A stretch of 64,000 nucleotides of DNA from Dreissena polymorpha (GCF_020536995.1 NC_068366.1:18045608-18109607); one strand, 5' to 3'; shown: positions 42,985-55,625, counted from the stretch's first letter. Translations and numbers: made by a program. The notes: generated from the sequence alone by a model not told the origin.

Positions 42985-45175
42985 ATGGCTACATCTCCGA
43001 AGTACGCGCAGATGCAAGTCATGCTCTTTCTCCTGTATGTCATCCCCGTAAGGGCCCAGTCTTCGGATTACGATCAAAATTACGATTCGGATCAAAAGTG
43101 TTCTTTGGTACGACTCCCCTGAGTGTTTATCGAGACAAGTATGTGGGCTGGAACTTACCTTCCCGGACAAAAGTTGCCATTGTGATGCAATGTGTCGTGC
43201 GATGGGGGATTGTTGCAGACACATTAACCATAATTTTTCAGCTGAAAACATTGTCTCTGTTCCACGACCTGCACTGTTTTCATGTGAACGAATTTCTGGG
43301 ATGATTGAATCCGCAAAAACATATGGAGTTTTATTTGTCACAAAATGTCCAGATATATGGGCTGACCAGGAAATAAGAAAATTATGTGAAGAAAACAACC
43401 ATTTTACAGACGATTTGAATTGTAAAATTCCTGTCAGTGACCAAACAGAATTTCAGGTGATGTACAGGAATATGTACTGCGCGTTTTGCAACGAGGAATA
43501 CGACTTTTTGTATTGGAAAGCCCAATATGAATGCAAAGAACCTTTAGAAGTCCGAGCTATACCTGGTAATCCGCTCTGTCGTTTGTCATTTTCGCGACCG
43601 GAGCACCACGTCAAATACCGTCTGTGTCTTTTGACTCAACCACTATCGACATGTCCAGAGGAATCAAATAGGTCTCTGGTTGAAATGTGTGCACGAAAAC
43701 CCTATTATGTCGTCTATGATGATGCATGGGCCACACAGACATATCGGAATGAGTATTGTGCACAATGTAATGGCATACAGGTCGATAACATTTACTGTGA
43801 AAAGGTTCAATCATATGAATATGAATACATGTACTTCGATCCTGATCCAAATCCTGTATACAGCTATCGTTTGTTGGTTGATATAAATAACAATAAAATA
43901 TCTGACAATACTCAAGTTTTTACTAATACATCAAAATGCGAGGATAATGCTTTATTCGACGTAGTGTATGGAAAATGTAGAACGATAGTCTGTCCGCGCG
44001 GAAGATTGCCAATGCAGGGACGATGCATTATTCGCTCGAAAAATGACAGCGATGACATACATGCGGGGATTCGTGTGAATACATCTGGAATTGACATGAA
44101 CTGTACGTTAGTTCAACTAGACAAGGAGGAATACACACATTCAAACGATTCACGATTGTTTATTATACCAATCGGTAGAACAATCACTCACACTGAATAT
44201 TTACAGAATGACTCAGAAGTGTTTATATGCCAACATCTGCTACCGGTCTGTTCAGTTGATTGTAGCGTGCCCGAAGTTAAAATGATTTCAGGAGAAATCG
44301 AGGGGTACATTTCTTTGATAGGAGTCATCATTTCGACAGCAGCGTTATTTCTGACATTACTTGTATATATATCATGTCCCCGATTACTGAACACCCCTGG
44401 AAAGATCATGTTATGTCTCGTTCTTTCATTGTTATTTGCGCAGATAACTTTCATTATTGCATCGAAAATGAACTCTGTGTCATTTATGTGTACGGCCATT
44501 GCGGTGTTAATACATTATTTCTTCTTAGCAGCATTCGGCTGGATGAATGTTATAGCTTTCGACCTCTGGAAGACATTTTCTAAAAGCTTTGTTACATCCG
44601 GGTCTGTAGATAAAGCTGGCAAGCGTTTTCGTTTGTATAGCATTTACGCTTGGGGTATACCCATGATTTTACTTGGAATCGCTTTGATTATTGATCAAGC
44701 TGATTTGGATATTAACCCGGATTTTAAACCAAGATACGGCAAAGGCTTATGCTGGTTTAATTCTCGAGTGAGTTTAATTGTGTTTTTCGCTGGGCCACTT
44801 GCAGTTTTCAAATTATTTGATATTGTATCGTTTGTATTCACAGCTGTACATATTGCACGTGCAAACAGGCAGGGTGCCAGAGCAAGGACTAAGAAAAATG
44901 CATGTTCCCTACTGATTAATCTGAAACTGTCCATGGTGATGGGTCTCACATGGGTGTTCGCATTTCTGGCCAATATTAGCAACAATTCAGTAATGTGGTA
45001 TCTCTTTATCTTGTTCAACACTCTGCAAGGCTTGTTTATTGCAATTAGTTTCCTGTGCACCAGAAAGGTTAGTAGGCTTGTGCACGAGAAGTTTGAGGTG
45101 ATATCAAGTGCGTTGTCCAGTAAACAAAAATCCTCGGGAACTCAACTTACGTCGCTCGCAAAATCGTCAGAATAG
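42985..45175 (+). CDS. Methuselah-like GPCR copy B, single coding exon with a possible frame break near the start
   Basis: A 661-codon frame (43,190-45,175) encodes a cysteine-rich ectodomain and a seven-helix domain (residues ~372-624) with a ~37-residue tail. Marks of the Methuselah-like/secretin-type fold: Cys at the top of helix 3 followed by GWMNVIAFDLWKTF, YGKGLCWF in the second outer loop, helix 6 MGLTWVFAFLA, helix 7 FNTLQGLFIAISFLC. Ectodomain blocks include MYCAFCNEEYDFLYW, YRNEYCAQCNG and VYGKCRTIVCPRG. The only signal peptide, MATSPKYAQMQVMLFLLYVI from 42,985, is in a different frame that ends ~43,121. Relative to copy A a net 16-base difference near 43,045-43,070 causes this. The rest of the ectodomain (CGLELTFPDKSCHCDAMC) continues open from about 43,110. 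It is either a functional gene with unusual 5' splicing or a very recent pseudogene. Ligand unknown. Confidence 0.8.
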
Positions 45176-45212
45176 TAAACATACGTTATATGCGCATTTT
45201 TGAAATAGTTTA

Positions 45213-45660
45213 GATTGATTCTAATTTAATAGCGGGTAGTGAAGTATGATCATCGACTCAATTGTAATACCTATTTTAGATTGATTCTAATTTAATAGCG
45301 GGTAGTGAAGTATGGTTATCGACTCAATTGTAATACCTATTTTAGATTGATTCTAATTTAATAGCGGGTAGTGAAGTAAGGTTATCGACTAAATTGTAAT
45401 ACGTTTTTTAGAATGATTCTAATATAATAGGGGGGAGTGAAGTAAGATTATCGACTAAATTTTATTACCTATTTTAGATTGATTCTAATTTAATACTGGG
45501 TAGTGAAGTATGGTTATCGACTTAATTGTAATACGTATTTTAGATTGATTCTAATTTAATATCGGGTAGTGAAGTATGGTTATCGACTAAATTGTAATAC
45601 CTATTTTAGATTGATTCTAGTTTAATAGCGGGTAGTGAAGTATGGTTATCGACTAAATTT
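45213..45660 (+). repeat. 66 bp minisatellite in the 3' flank of GPCR copy B
   Basis: The repeat word GATTGATTCTAATTTAATAG starts at 45,213, 45,279, 45,345 and onward, about seven units of 66 bp. Units differ by a few bases. Copy A has two. Confidence 0.92.
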
Positions 45661-47763
45661 TAACAAATATTTGTTATTTCCCTTCATACTTGTATATTTT
45701 AATTTGTAGTATATATCTATGTAGAGTTAATAATTTATGGACCGCCTTTACAGCATGGCGCAATATGAATTATTGTTATTTAGTTACCCGATATTGTGTT
45801 TATAAAAGCTTCATAAAACTAAATTGGAGAAATATAGGAACAATTCAGTAAGTGTTTGCTTATTTTACCAATAAACAAAAACAAAAAATAGCAAAGTGTG
45901 GATACATATTTGAGAAGATGGTTTGCCTTTTTATGTGTTTCTCGATTTTTTAAAAATATGGTCAAATTATTGCACATGTTTACATTTAGAAGTTAAAGCA
46001 TGTATATATTTGTATAAGATGAATGCTTTAAATGAGGTACGTGTATTAATCTATGTGCTATTACTATTTATGAAAAAGATATCAATTTAGTGGTTTATTT
46101 ATTCCATTTTAGCTGAATACGTAATTTTTGGATGTGTATTTGCAATATATTTATTGCTTTTTCAATGTGTATTTCATTTAAGCATTTAGTGTTACATAAA
46201 CAGTATTTATATTAGTGTGAATTTAAGTATGTGTAAAGTATTTAACAATTCTTATTGTGTCTTAAAAGCGTTAATACTCATGATCTACGTACGTTTAAAT
46301 CATTACGTCAAGAATTTGAAAGTAAATTTCTTAAAAACGAAAACGTTACGTTAGCCACAGCTGTCATGAACACATTCTATTAAGAGTAATTTTTTATGCA
46401 TTTTGATATACAGAGTCATTAGACGAGTGCGAAATAGCTGATGAAAGATTGATTTATTGTGTGTTTTGTTATTTGGCATGTGTTTTATTATTTGCTATAT
46501 TGTTTCAATCATATTATATTTGATATAAACACATTGAACATCAAGTACATTACTTAAAATCTAGCATCTTGCAAGTTCTTGGTCTCATTGAATTAAAATC
46601 TAAAATAAAACCCGCGTAAAGATGTTGTTCACAAGCAAATGTATTTTGTTAAGGGAAATTGGAATTTCGACAAAACAATCAGTGAAGTCTTATGAAAATT
46701 AATATCGACCAAAGGCAGATGATACTTGTAAAATATATGCCCATTGACGACGAATACCGTGACGGCTTGAGGCGATACTGAAACAGCATATTAGATGATT
46801 TTACATAACACGTCAGCAAGTACAAGAGCTCAATAAAAATTTATATAAGCTATTTACATGCGGGAAACATATTTAAGCACCTAAACAGCAAATCAATATC
46901 AGTCATTATATTAAAATGCCTCGTAAATTAATTGGTCATGGTCCTATGAATTAGGTTCGTATGGGTGATATACCCACCGCCGATTAGTCCACCATACAAC
47001 CAAACCAGCGCCGATTAGGATTGCGGTCAAGGTCCATCACATTCCGATGTTAATATAAACTGAATTTCTTGGAATATTAAAGGGTTACCGAATAACATTT
47101 CATATGTCTTAATTTAACGTATAAACCATGTCAGTAAAAGGCTACACGAAACTTTGGAAACTGACTAAGGTGATTAATTTCATAGATTCTCTAGATGACT
47201 TTTGTCCAGTATATGAGTGGAAACAATCAACTGCTACTTATTGGCGATGTTAATACTCGTTGTGGTGAAACGGGTGAAATATTATTAAGTCTGATAGTAT
47301 TTAAGACTTAGGCGACCTATTAAATGCTGATATCGATAAAGAACGCAAATTGCTTGACACAGTAATAAATAAAGCTAGACAAAATTTACCGACATCTTAT
47401 TAGGCGAGCTTTATGTTTTTACTTTTATATGGCCAGTTCGGCTGCGAAGCATATGCAGAAGAATTAACCTGTGTGAATTAAAACTACTGTACCTAATGTG
47501 TTATATTGGTCTTCAAATACTTACTAGTCTGATTGGAGAGCTCAGTGATTTAACTGAAACAGAAAGTTGTATTTATATATCTAAATGTTGACATCAACAA
47601 TTTCAGTGATGTGAACATAAAATTAGAAGAAAACAATGCGAAATAATGTTTATGCAAAAGTAGACATGTTATACAATAACAATTATCAATTGGTTCGTGT
47701 GTGCACAATATGGAAAATATAGTGTTAGTGTTATTGTTAAGTGTAAAAGAGTTATTGTTTACT
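45661..47763. other. 2.1 kb present in copy B block but absent from copy A
   Basis: Homology between the duplicated blocks stops after the 66 bp array and resumes at 47,764 (matching 32,178). The extra DNA is AT-rich. A LINE endonuclease relic occupies ~47,190-47,400. Otherwise nothing was recognised, and clean insertion ends were not found. Confidence 0.55.
47190..47400 (+). mobile_element. LINE endonuclease relic
   Basis: Reads VQYMSGNNQLLLIGDVNTRC, matching the GDFNARTG box of LINE apurinic-type endonucleases, then in a shifted frame DLLNADIDKERKLLDTVINK, the segment that follows it. Stops and a frame change show it is dead. Confidence 0.55.
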
Positions 47764-48430
47764 TGATGTAAGCATTCAATAATATATCGTCTGTCAGTTG
47801 TAAAAAGTTCTCCAAAGTCTTTGACTCAATTGTGTCCTTTTTATTATTATATTGATATTTGGGATTTAGATCATATAATTTGATATCACACATATATGCA
47901 TACAAACGATTCTTGACAGTCGAGCAAAAAGCTTGTCACGATGCAGGTTTTGGCGACATCGGTCCGTTCTATTTAACTTAACTAGCTGCTAGGCGCGCAA
48001 TTAAATATTGGTTACGATTAATTAAAACAGGTCATACTCGGTACATACGAGAGTGCTATGAAATGGTTGTATAGAATGATAGTACTGAACAGACAAATTG
48101 GGCTATATGGTCAATGGGTCACTATATTCTCATGTGTTTGGTTATATTTGTGCAAAAACAAAATGTTGACAACTCAAGCTATTACAGTATTCAAAGAAAA
48201 TTAAGAACATGTGTGTACTGTTAAACACTTGTGTTAAACACAATGATCTAATTACTCTTATTTCATTGAAACATCCAACTGTAGTGAAATTTGTAGCTTA
48301 TTATCTGTAAGGTGCATTCAAAGAGAGAGACGAATTCTTAAATCTATTTTCGTGAATTTGTTACTTAGTCGCTTAGCTGACATTGATTCAAATACATGTA
48401 CGCTGTAACTGTTCCCTGAGTAGTTTCTAC
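47764..48430 (+). repeat. Distal part of the duplicated GPCR block B
   Basis: Matches 32,178-32,579 and then, without a break, 34,491-34,750, i.e. block A minus its 1.9 kb transposon. 'cttgacagtcgagcaaaaagcttgtca' and 'ggttttggcgacatcggtcc' are shared. Similarity ends at 'ctgtaactgttccctga'. Confidence 0.88.
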
Positions 48431-50934
48431 ATGCATATCTTTTTAGGCGCACATGAATTTAGAATGATTATATATGGTTTTATGGGTGACAAATACAGTT
48501 TTATAAAATGTGTAACCGTTGTCATTTTGTTATTGTTATTATTTTAAGGGAACCTTTTTGTTTTGGATTGTTTTTATAATTTAAAAGCTTTTTTTTTGTT
48601 TTACACAAAAACTCGCTATTCTGCGGAGAAATAACTACTTGAAATAATTATTTATCGATACTTCTACAAGAAAGTCGTAATGTGTACACTATGTAATTTT
48701 AATTGATGCTGTTCTCTGAAAGCGCCTTTGTATGCTGTTGACAGAAGCAAACGCCTATTCAGATTGGAAAATAAAAATCGCGTATCGGGATGATATTGTT
48801 TATTTTAAGCTCCAGCAAATGACAATTCATTGGATGTTTGGTGCAGCTTTTAATTAATCAATGTCTTCCTTTCACATTCATTGGAGATCTAATTACTGCG
48901 GAAACAATTGGAAACATAAACCGAGACGTCACTGTTTTATGTCCCGGAGCGAAAACGGCAGAAACAAAATGCGCCGTAAATATGTCTGTTTTATATTCAA
49001 ATTTTACAAACAAATAATTGTTCGTGCAATCATTAGACTAAAGTTTTTGCAAATTATTAAAAACGTGTTTCACAAGATCGCACATGACCTGAATGTTTTT
49101 GTAACCGATGTTTTCTCCCTTGTCTATTCGCCTCCTCCCATCCCAATTAATTATTACCATCACGTGAATGGTTTAACTGTGTACACGGCCCCTTTTTAAC
49201 AGTATATTGTATTGTCCCCTTTTGGAATGCGTGATCCTAGATCTTCAATTAAAAGAAACTAATGTATTTAAACGAAAACATCATGAATCCAACAAAAATA
49301 CAAGATAATACTTGCTTTTGAAAATCAAAACGAGTCTATATAAACATATTTTTTCTCTATTGGAGATGGTATTTTGTTAAATGAATCAAACTTAAAATGA
49401 TCGAGAAAGTAAAGGTACGGGTGCAGTTCCCTTTTCCAACACTGTCCTAAATCAGCCATCCACCCAGCATTAACACTTCTAATGGTGATAACTGATGCGT
49501 TAGTCTTGATCATTTTTGTGCAGGAACCCTGTAAATACAAATTCATGACACGGGGTGTGGACATTGTGGTATAATAATTAGCTTGCACAATTTTAAAACC
49601 CGTCGAGTGTCCATTTTCCCATTGAGCAAGCATGCTATGTGCATATCTCTATATTGTTATTACACACTTTGCATGTTAAAAAGAAAATTAAAAAATGCAA
49701 ATTAAACAAGACAGCTCATGGTGAATGTTTAACTAAAATGTGTATTTATTCGTTCCAAACGCGTTCGTTCACCTATCAATTGCATCAGTGTAAGAGCTTA
49801 ACACATACAACATGATACTAGTCCAGCATTGGGTAAATAATGACTGTAAACGTATTTTAATCCACCATCCCTATAAAAATATTGAACTTGTTTGGAATTA
49901 TTAATTCACATGTAATCCTTTTTTCTAAGCATCTCCCATTTATTTTAAAACAAAAACAACATAATTGTTTATACGGATTTTATTTTCAAGTTAAATTTAA
50001 TGGGCGACGTTGTAATATCGCAGATTAAAAACCGTATAAATCTTAGTGCACTTGATGTTGACTTTTGTTTTTATTTCAACTTAGTAATAGACGGTAGTTA
50101 GTTTTAATATAGTGTCGCAGTGCATTTAGGTCGTATGTCACATAAACAATGGAAGTTTGTAATATGTATCATGAACATAATATTACATAAGCTATGTATT
50201 TAATTTAAATTCCTTTTCGTGATGTTAACAAAAACTTTCTTTCTTTTGTATACATAGTTGCATGAAAATATCATACGTTATTGAAGTGTTATTGCCAGTT
50301 TAAACGTTATCATGTATTAAAGTAACATAATCGCATATGAACCCTGGACTGATTTCGTATATAAAATTATCATCAATTTCGATATGAATATCAAGTGAAA
50401 ATACCTTATATACTTTTCTAGTGATATAAGTATTTGCAATAAGACCCACATACGAACAGAAGTATATAAGAATAAATTGACAAACAGACAACTGACCATG
50501 GCAAAGCAGAGTAAGCCACGTTTATAATAAAATGTTACGTCCTTGTTACGATATTGCCTTTTCATTGTCATTTGGGAAATGCACTGCAAACTTCTTTAAC
50601 AGTTGCCAAATTAAAGCATGTTCTATTTTAGATCATCTACAAGCGTCAGAGAATATATTACTTTCATTTAGTTAAGGAAGCTATCTGTCCATGGGTTCCA
50701 CATTCCTAATATGACTTAATATGATTATTTGTGAGAGGAATTCTTGTCGGAAATAAAGTTAATAAAAAGAAGCTGCTATCAAGTAGTTGTATAATGCAGA
50801 ACTTACATACGGGGCCCTAATCATTTCTGTTGTAAGCAATGGTTATAAAATTATATTTTTATTCGACATTATCGTTTTAATCTTTTGAATAAGAAAATGT
50901 AGTATGCAACGACGACTGTCATTCGTAATAAAGT
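48431..50934. other. No gene recognised
   Basis: AT-rich. A minus-strand frame at 49,325-49,633 (MLAQWENGHSTGFKIVQANY...) is richer in GC than its flanks and may come from a dispersed repeat or an old exon; I could not assign it. A plus frame at 48,861-49,199 has no recognisable domain. Confidence 0.4.
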
Positions 50935-51787
50935 ATGACAGCACACTTTGCAACTCGCTTTAGAAACAAACAAGTAGAATTCAACGCAATGTACATTATT
51001 GGATTGGCGTTTTATTCTTAATGATCTGAGATAATTGGTATAGCTGATACAAATATTAACCTGTTTGAAGCAATTAAATCATGAAGTATAAGTTGACGCG
51101 CATTATATAAGTCAACTATTCTTATTAAATACGGTTAAAATCGTAAATCTAATTATACGAAATAAACATTCCTGTCAGCGATTTTATATAATTTCTTGTC
51201 ATTTACACATATATGTGCTGTGTGTTTTGTTACGACGAATACGACTTTTTCTATCGCAAGCCTAATATTTACGAACACACCGTGTGGATTATCGAGCTAT
51301 ACCCGGTGTTCAGCTCTTTGGTTCTCATTTACATGACAATACCGGTTTTGTCTTACAGAGGTAGCCAAAGGATCTATGGTCGACTTGTATGCAAGTGCAC
51401 ATCACTTCATTGCCTTAAGCAGCCAAAGCGGCAGCAAGAAATACATTAATGAGCATATTGCAGAATGTTACTATATACGGATATAGTGTGAAAACGCACA
51501 GATACATGTCGCGGTTGGACCTGACGAACCCGGCACACAAATTGTATGCAGCAACCGTCTGCTGGATGATATAAATAACAATTTTATATTTGAGCTTGAT
51601 CATGCGGTTGCATATATAAATTAATGCGATGATAATGAAGTGGTATGTCAACGTGAAGAACAAGTGTCTGGTCAGTCCATATGGAACAATGCAATTACAG
51701 GCGCATTTCAATAAACAAACGAAACTCGACAGCAATCACGTTAAATTGAACATGTACAGATGCGTATCCAAAAATTTATTAGAGTGT
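50935..51787 (+). pseudogene. Old relic of a third Methuselah-like GPCR ectodomain (copy C)
   Basis: Scattered matches in the right order to the ectodomain of copies A and B: NIPVSDF (51,170), MCCVFCYDEYDFFYRK for MYCAFCNEEYDFLYWK (51,213), RAIPG (~51,290), KKYINEHIAEC for TYRNEYCAQC (~51,440), SNRLLDDINNN for SYRLLVDINNN (~51,550) and NKCLVSPYGTMQLQA for GKCRTIVCPRGRLPMQG (~51,660). Frames change repeatedly and the 7TM part is absent. The 5' flank also has a match ('gcacactttgcaactcgcttt', 50,941, with 42,195). It shows that the cluster once had at least three members. Confidence 0.7.
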
Positions 51788-51803
51788 GGGGGGGGGGGGG
51801 GGG
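51788..51803 (+). repeat. Poly-G run of 16
   Basis: Uninterrupted run of 16 G in otherwise AT-rich DNA, directly after the relic GPCR sequence. Its length may be an assembly artefact. Confidence 0.9.
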
Positions 51804-54800
51804 CTCAAATGGGGAGGGTTATGGAGGGGTGTCGAAAATTTGTTGAAATGGCACCTTGAAATGATGCAATTTCCTGCTATCTTATCAGCATTTCCTTTAT
51901 TAAAATGCATGTAAAACAAACAAGAACTTGTGTTCAGACATCAAGTGTGACAGACACACAGGCAGACAGACAAACAGGGGTAAATAAAATGTCTGTCAAA
52001 CCACTAAAGTGGTTGGACACATAATCTTTATCAAGATTTTTTTTTACAGTGTTAGATTGGTGGACCACCTATTTAATCTTGTTGGATATCCTACTAGGTC
52101 ACCCTGTTGGATGGGTGGATACTTATCAAACTTGGTTGTAATCATATCATGTATACCTTGTTGAGTCTTCTGGTTCAAAAACTGTCAAGTAAGGCAAAGT
52201 CTTTGATAAACCTTTTTACAAATTATAAAAATAATATTTTAAGCAACACTCTTTATTTCAAGTTCTATCAAATGCTATGCCATTTTGTAACAAAAACCAT
52301 ACAAGAAAATCTATGCAGATGTACGTTCTTACAACTATTCAACTATTGTTATGATATTTGTACTTTCTCAGAAATGATCACTTAGATAATTCTTAGGTAA
52401 AAAAACAAACAAATTAATTGCCATTTTTTAAGTGTGCTGTTGAATTTCACTGGCAATAACTTGTTACTCAAAAGGAGTATTACTCTCAAGAGCTAATACC
52501 AATTAAATTCATCAAAGAAACTTACCGAAAAATTAATGATGATTGTCCATTGCATTTGTCTAAACTCTTTAATGTAATACGACATTATCTGGAAAACAAA
52601 AAGGTTTTCATAAACACTCCAGATAAGAGTATAACATCATCACTGTGTGTGTGTTCGAAAAAATGTCGTCCCAGATTAGCCTGTGCAGTCCGCACAGTTT
52701 TATCACGGACGACACTTTCCGCCTAAACTGGATTTTTGCTAAGAAGAGACTTTCTGTGAACGCAAAATACCATAAACATAAACGCGGAAAGTGTCGTACC
52801 TGATTAGACCTTGCGGACTGCATAGGCAAATTTTTAGATCTTTAGATCTAGTCAAGGGACATAATTTTTCGCCATTCGTATAATGAATCAGCTGATTGAT
52901 GGCGTCATAAAATGAAATACTTATTGCGTCATTTTCCAAAAATATGTGATGTCATCTTTTGGTGTACACGAAATTTGTATGCGATGTCTAAAAATAAAAC
53001 ATTGAAGACGCGCATTTGTTTCGTGTTAATGTATCATGGATGTAATTATGAAAAAGTGCATATTCTATGGACTACTTAGATCTACCTCGGATGGATTCGG
53101 TGAGACGAAGGATTTAGATCTACATGTAGATCTAGCTTATTCGTGTTATTTATTTTCAGAATGTGCCATTGTGCGTGCCTATTTGGATGTGAAATTTTGT
53201 GTGTGTAGAACATACTGATGGGTGTGTATTTTGGTTCAATAGTCTATTCGAATTGTTTTGCTTGTGGATGAACGTAAACGTAAGCGTATTTTCTATGATG
53301 AATAAACTTTGTCTTTATCTTACAGAAAGATTAATATGTTTGAAAATGTGTATCTATATTGCAATTCGTATTGATGAAGCGTTATTTACACAAATTTATG
53401 ACTGCTTGGTACGGGTTTGAAATTTGTACTTCTCGAAGAAACTGCTTTTCTATTATGATTACATGGTTTGACATCGAGGTATGAAGTTGATTTCTTATTA
53501 TCATGGCAATATATTCCATCTTTACGCTATTTCTGGTCTTGGTTTGATTATTGTTCGTGAACATCTATTTAAATAAAATAACTGTAGTGTACGGCGAATA
53601 GTTGTTTATGGCAAAAGTCGTGTACTGTGAATAGTTAAAGTCATGTAAGGCAAATAATTGCAGCGTATTGGCATTTTAACACTAAATAAATAAAATAAAA
53701 ACACAATTTTTCTAAATTATTGACTACAGTCCTTATCAGATCAACAAATGATGTTTAATGAATCGTAATCCGAATAACAAATTTGTACAAATTGTAGGAA
53801 TGGGAGAGTTGGTAATTGCTAACATTCGCTTGGCAGCTCTATGGCTCTCTAGGAATATAGTCTCGCATATTCTATTTAATTCGAGTTAATACAACTGAAT
53901 AAAATCATGTACCATTGCACTTGAAAGGAACAGTATCGATAATTATAAAATTTTGTTTACGAATATTCAATTAATATAAGAATCTAGTTTCGCTATACGC
54001 CGTACACATCGTGTTCTATTCGCCGTACACAACGAAGTTTATATTTTAGCCAAACATTTGCATACAAACTAGATTTGTGGGCCGAAGCTTGACAACAAAA
54101 CGATAGTTTTTATAATTCTATTTGCAAACCATTGAAGAATTCGGCAAAATTAGTATACTTTCCTCGCACAAAAGGAAAACAGCTGTCCTAATGAACTTAA
54201 CTTTCGGTACCAGGTGGCTGATGATTGATATATTTCAACACTCGAATGTATTTATAAAGAACTCCAACTACTTACGATAGAAGTCTGATATGTCCACTGT
54301 TATTTTTTCACACAGTTTTTGGAAACCGTTCGCGATACAAATGGTACACATTATTCTTTTCACAAGCACTACCTCTTGCGTGATGTTTATTTTCGCCTCG
54401 CTGGTCATCTATATCCGGTGGTGATGATAGACGGTGAAAAAGTGCTTCAAAGCTTTACAGAATTATTATGGATTATCTTGTGTTTGGGTCACAAACTACA
54501 GGATGTGAAGGTTGGATCTAGATGCCATCAAAATCTACAGCGTCCATGAACAAATTAGGCGAGTATAGTTTTTTTTATATAATTTATGTTTAGAACGACT
54601 ATTTGTGCAAATCTACATGTACATGTATGTTGACATCGACATATCATTTTGTCAGTTCGCCGCCCAATCGAGGCATATGGTGATATTTTTCTCGTTTTAC
54701 AGTTTTGGTAAAAAAAAGAAGACTATTTTGAGTACCAGAACAAATACATTCTATATCACTACGCATGGTTACATTCGTTAGATTTTAAGCTCTTGTAAGA

Positions 54801-54900
54801 ATGAATTAAAATTATTGTTACGGTTATAAGATCTTTTTATGTTAAATGTCACGTTCAGAAAAAATTCAATGCGATAAATAGAATACTAGGATTAGCTTTG
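51804..54900. other. Mostly unassigned; one dispersed repeat
   Basis: A small repeat copy lies at 52,655-52,830. Short frames at 53,036-53,420 and 54,319-54,549 (the latter after the acceptor-like TTTTTTCACACAG) could be exons, but I recognise no protein family. Otherwise AT-rich. Confidence 0.4.
52655..52830. repeat. Dispersed small repeat, GCCTGTGCAG family
   Basis: Carries 'tgtcgtcccagattagcctgtgcagtccgcacag', 'cactttccgcctaaactggatttttgctaa' and a second partial inverted copy 'gcggaaagtgtcgtacctgatta'. Confidence 0.85.
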
Positions 54901-55018
54901 AATTGAGAGAAGTTTATGTTGCTCTGCTCAAACACCGAAAGCAAAGGTTGCGATCCCGGTGTTCTAAGCCTCGCATCATAAACTTCTCTCTATTCAACGC
55001 TCACCTTGTATTATTTTT

Positions 55019-55054
55019 CTCTCTCTCTCTCTCTATCTCTTCTCTCTCTCTCTC

Positions 55055-55153
<99 letters not shown>

Positions 55154-55162
55154 TATCTGCCT

Positions 55163-55203
<41 letters not shown>
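55019..55203 (+). repeat. (CT)n microsatellite
   Basis: About 185 bp of CT dinucleotides with a few interruptions. It ends ~30 bp before the splice acceptor of the TMEM135-like exon. The long Ser-Leu frame through it is a by-product. Confidence 0.98.
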
Positions 55204-55206
<3 letters not shown>

Positions 55207-55234
55207 GTCTATTATTGTTCGATATAATTCTCAG

Positions 55235-55625
55235 ACCAATGCGACTTCTAAAAGCATTTCTCAAGAACATCGTCTTCTCCACCGCCTTCCTCGCAACCAT
55301 GGTCATGCTAGCAAAGTATGGCATCTGCCTAATGCGCAACTTCCGGCATACGCCGCCGCAACTTTCGGGCTTGATCCCTGCCGCAGCCGGGATAGTCGCC
55401 GGTCTGGGTGTGCTTTTTGAGAGAACCAACAGACCTCGGGAGCTGTCGCTGTTTCTAATTCCGCACACTCTAGATGCCGTTTACCTTTGAGTGAAAGAAA
55501 GGGGTGTGATATCCCATTGGCGGAACAGTTTTATTCTAATCTTCGCGCTGGCGATGGTTTCAATAATGCACGCTTATGAACGAGAACCAGAAACGCTCAT
55601 TAATTTCTACGGCACAGTGCCTTGA
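55235..55625 (+). pseudogene. TMEM135-like exon with an in-frame TGA
   Basis: After GATATAATTCTCAG the frame reads PMRLLKAFLKNIVFSTAFLA, then MVMLAKYGICLMRNFRH, GLIPAAAGIVAGLGVLFERT, NRPRELSLFLIPHTLDAVYL, TGA (55,488-55,490), then VKERGVISHWRNSFILIFAL, AMVSIMHAYEREPETLINF and a stop at 55,623. The order (hydrophobic helix, glycine-rich helix, LFERxxRxxELxLxLxPxxLxxxY, another helix, EPET) fits TMEM135, a multi-pass protein of peroxisomes and mitochondria, near its C-terminal Tim17-like repeat. Because similarity continues in frame past the TGA, it looks like a recent nonsense change (CGA or TGG to TGA), an assembly error, or an allele. GC content and codon use stand out from the flanks. Upstream exons were not recognised. 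Confidence 0.6.

Noticed and set aside
44188-45060. Minus-strand frames opposite GPCR copy B
   Set aside because: Shadows of the 7TM coding sequence; the plus-strand frame carries all family motifs.
49325-49633. 102-residue minus-strand frame as a gene
   Set aside because: No recognisable family, no signal or membrane segment, no supporting splice sites; could be a repeat fragment, so left as unassigned.
54903-55490. A 195-residue Ser-Leu-rich protein
   Set aside because: Most of it is CT microsatellite; only the part after the acceptor at 55,234 has real similarity.
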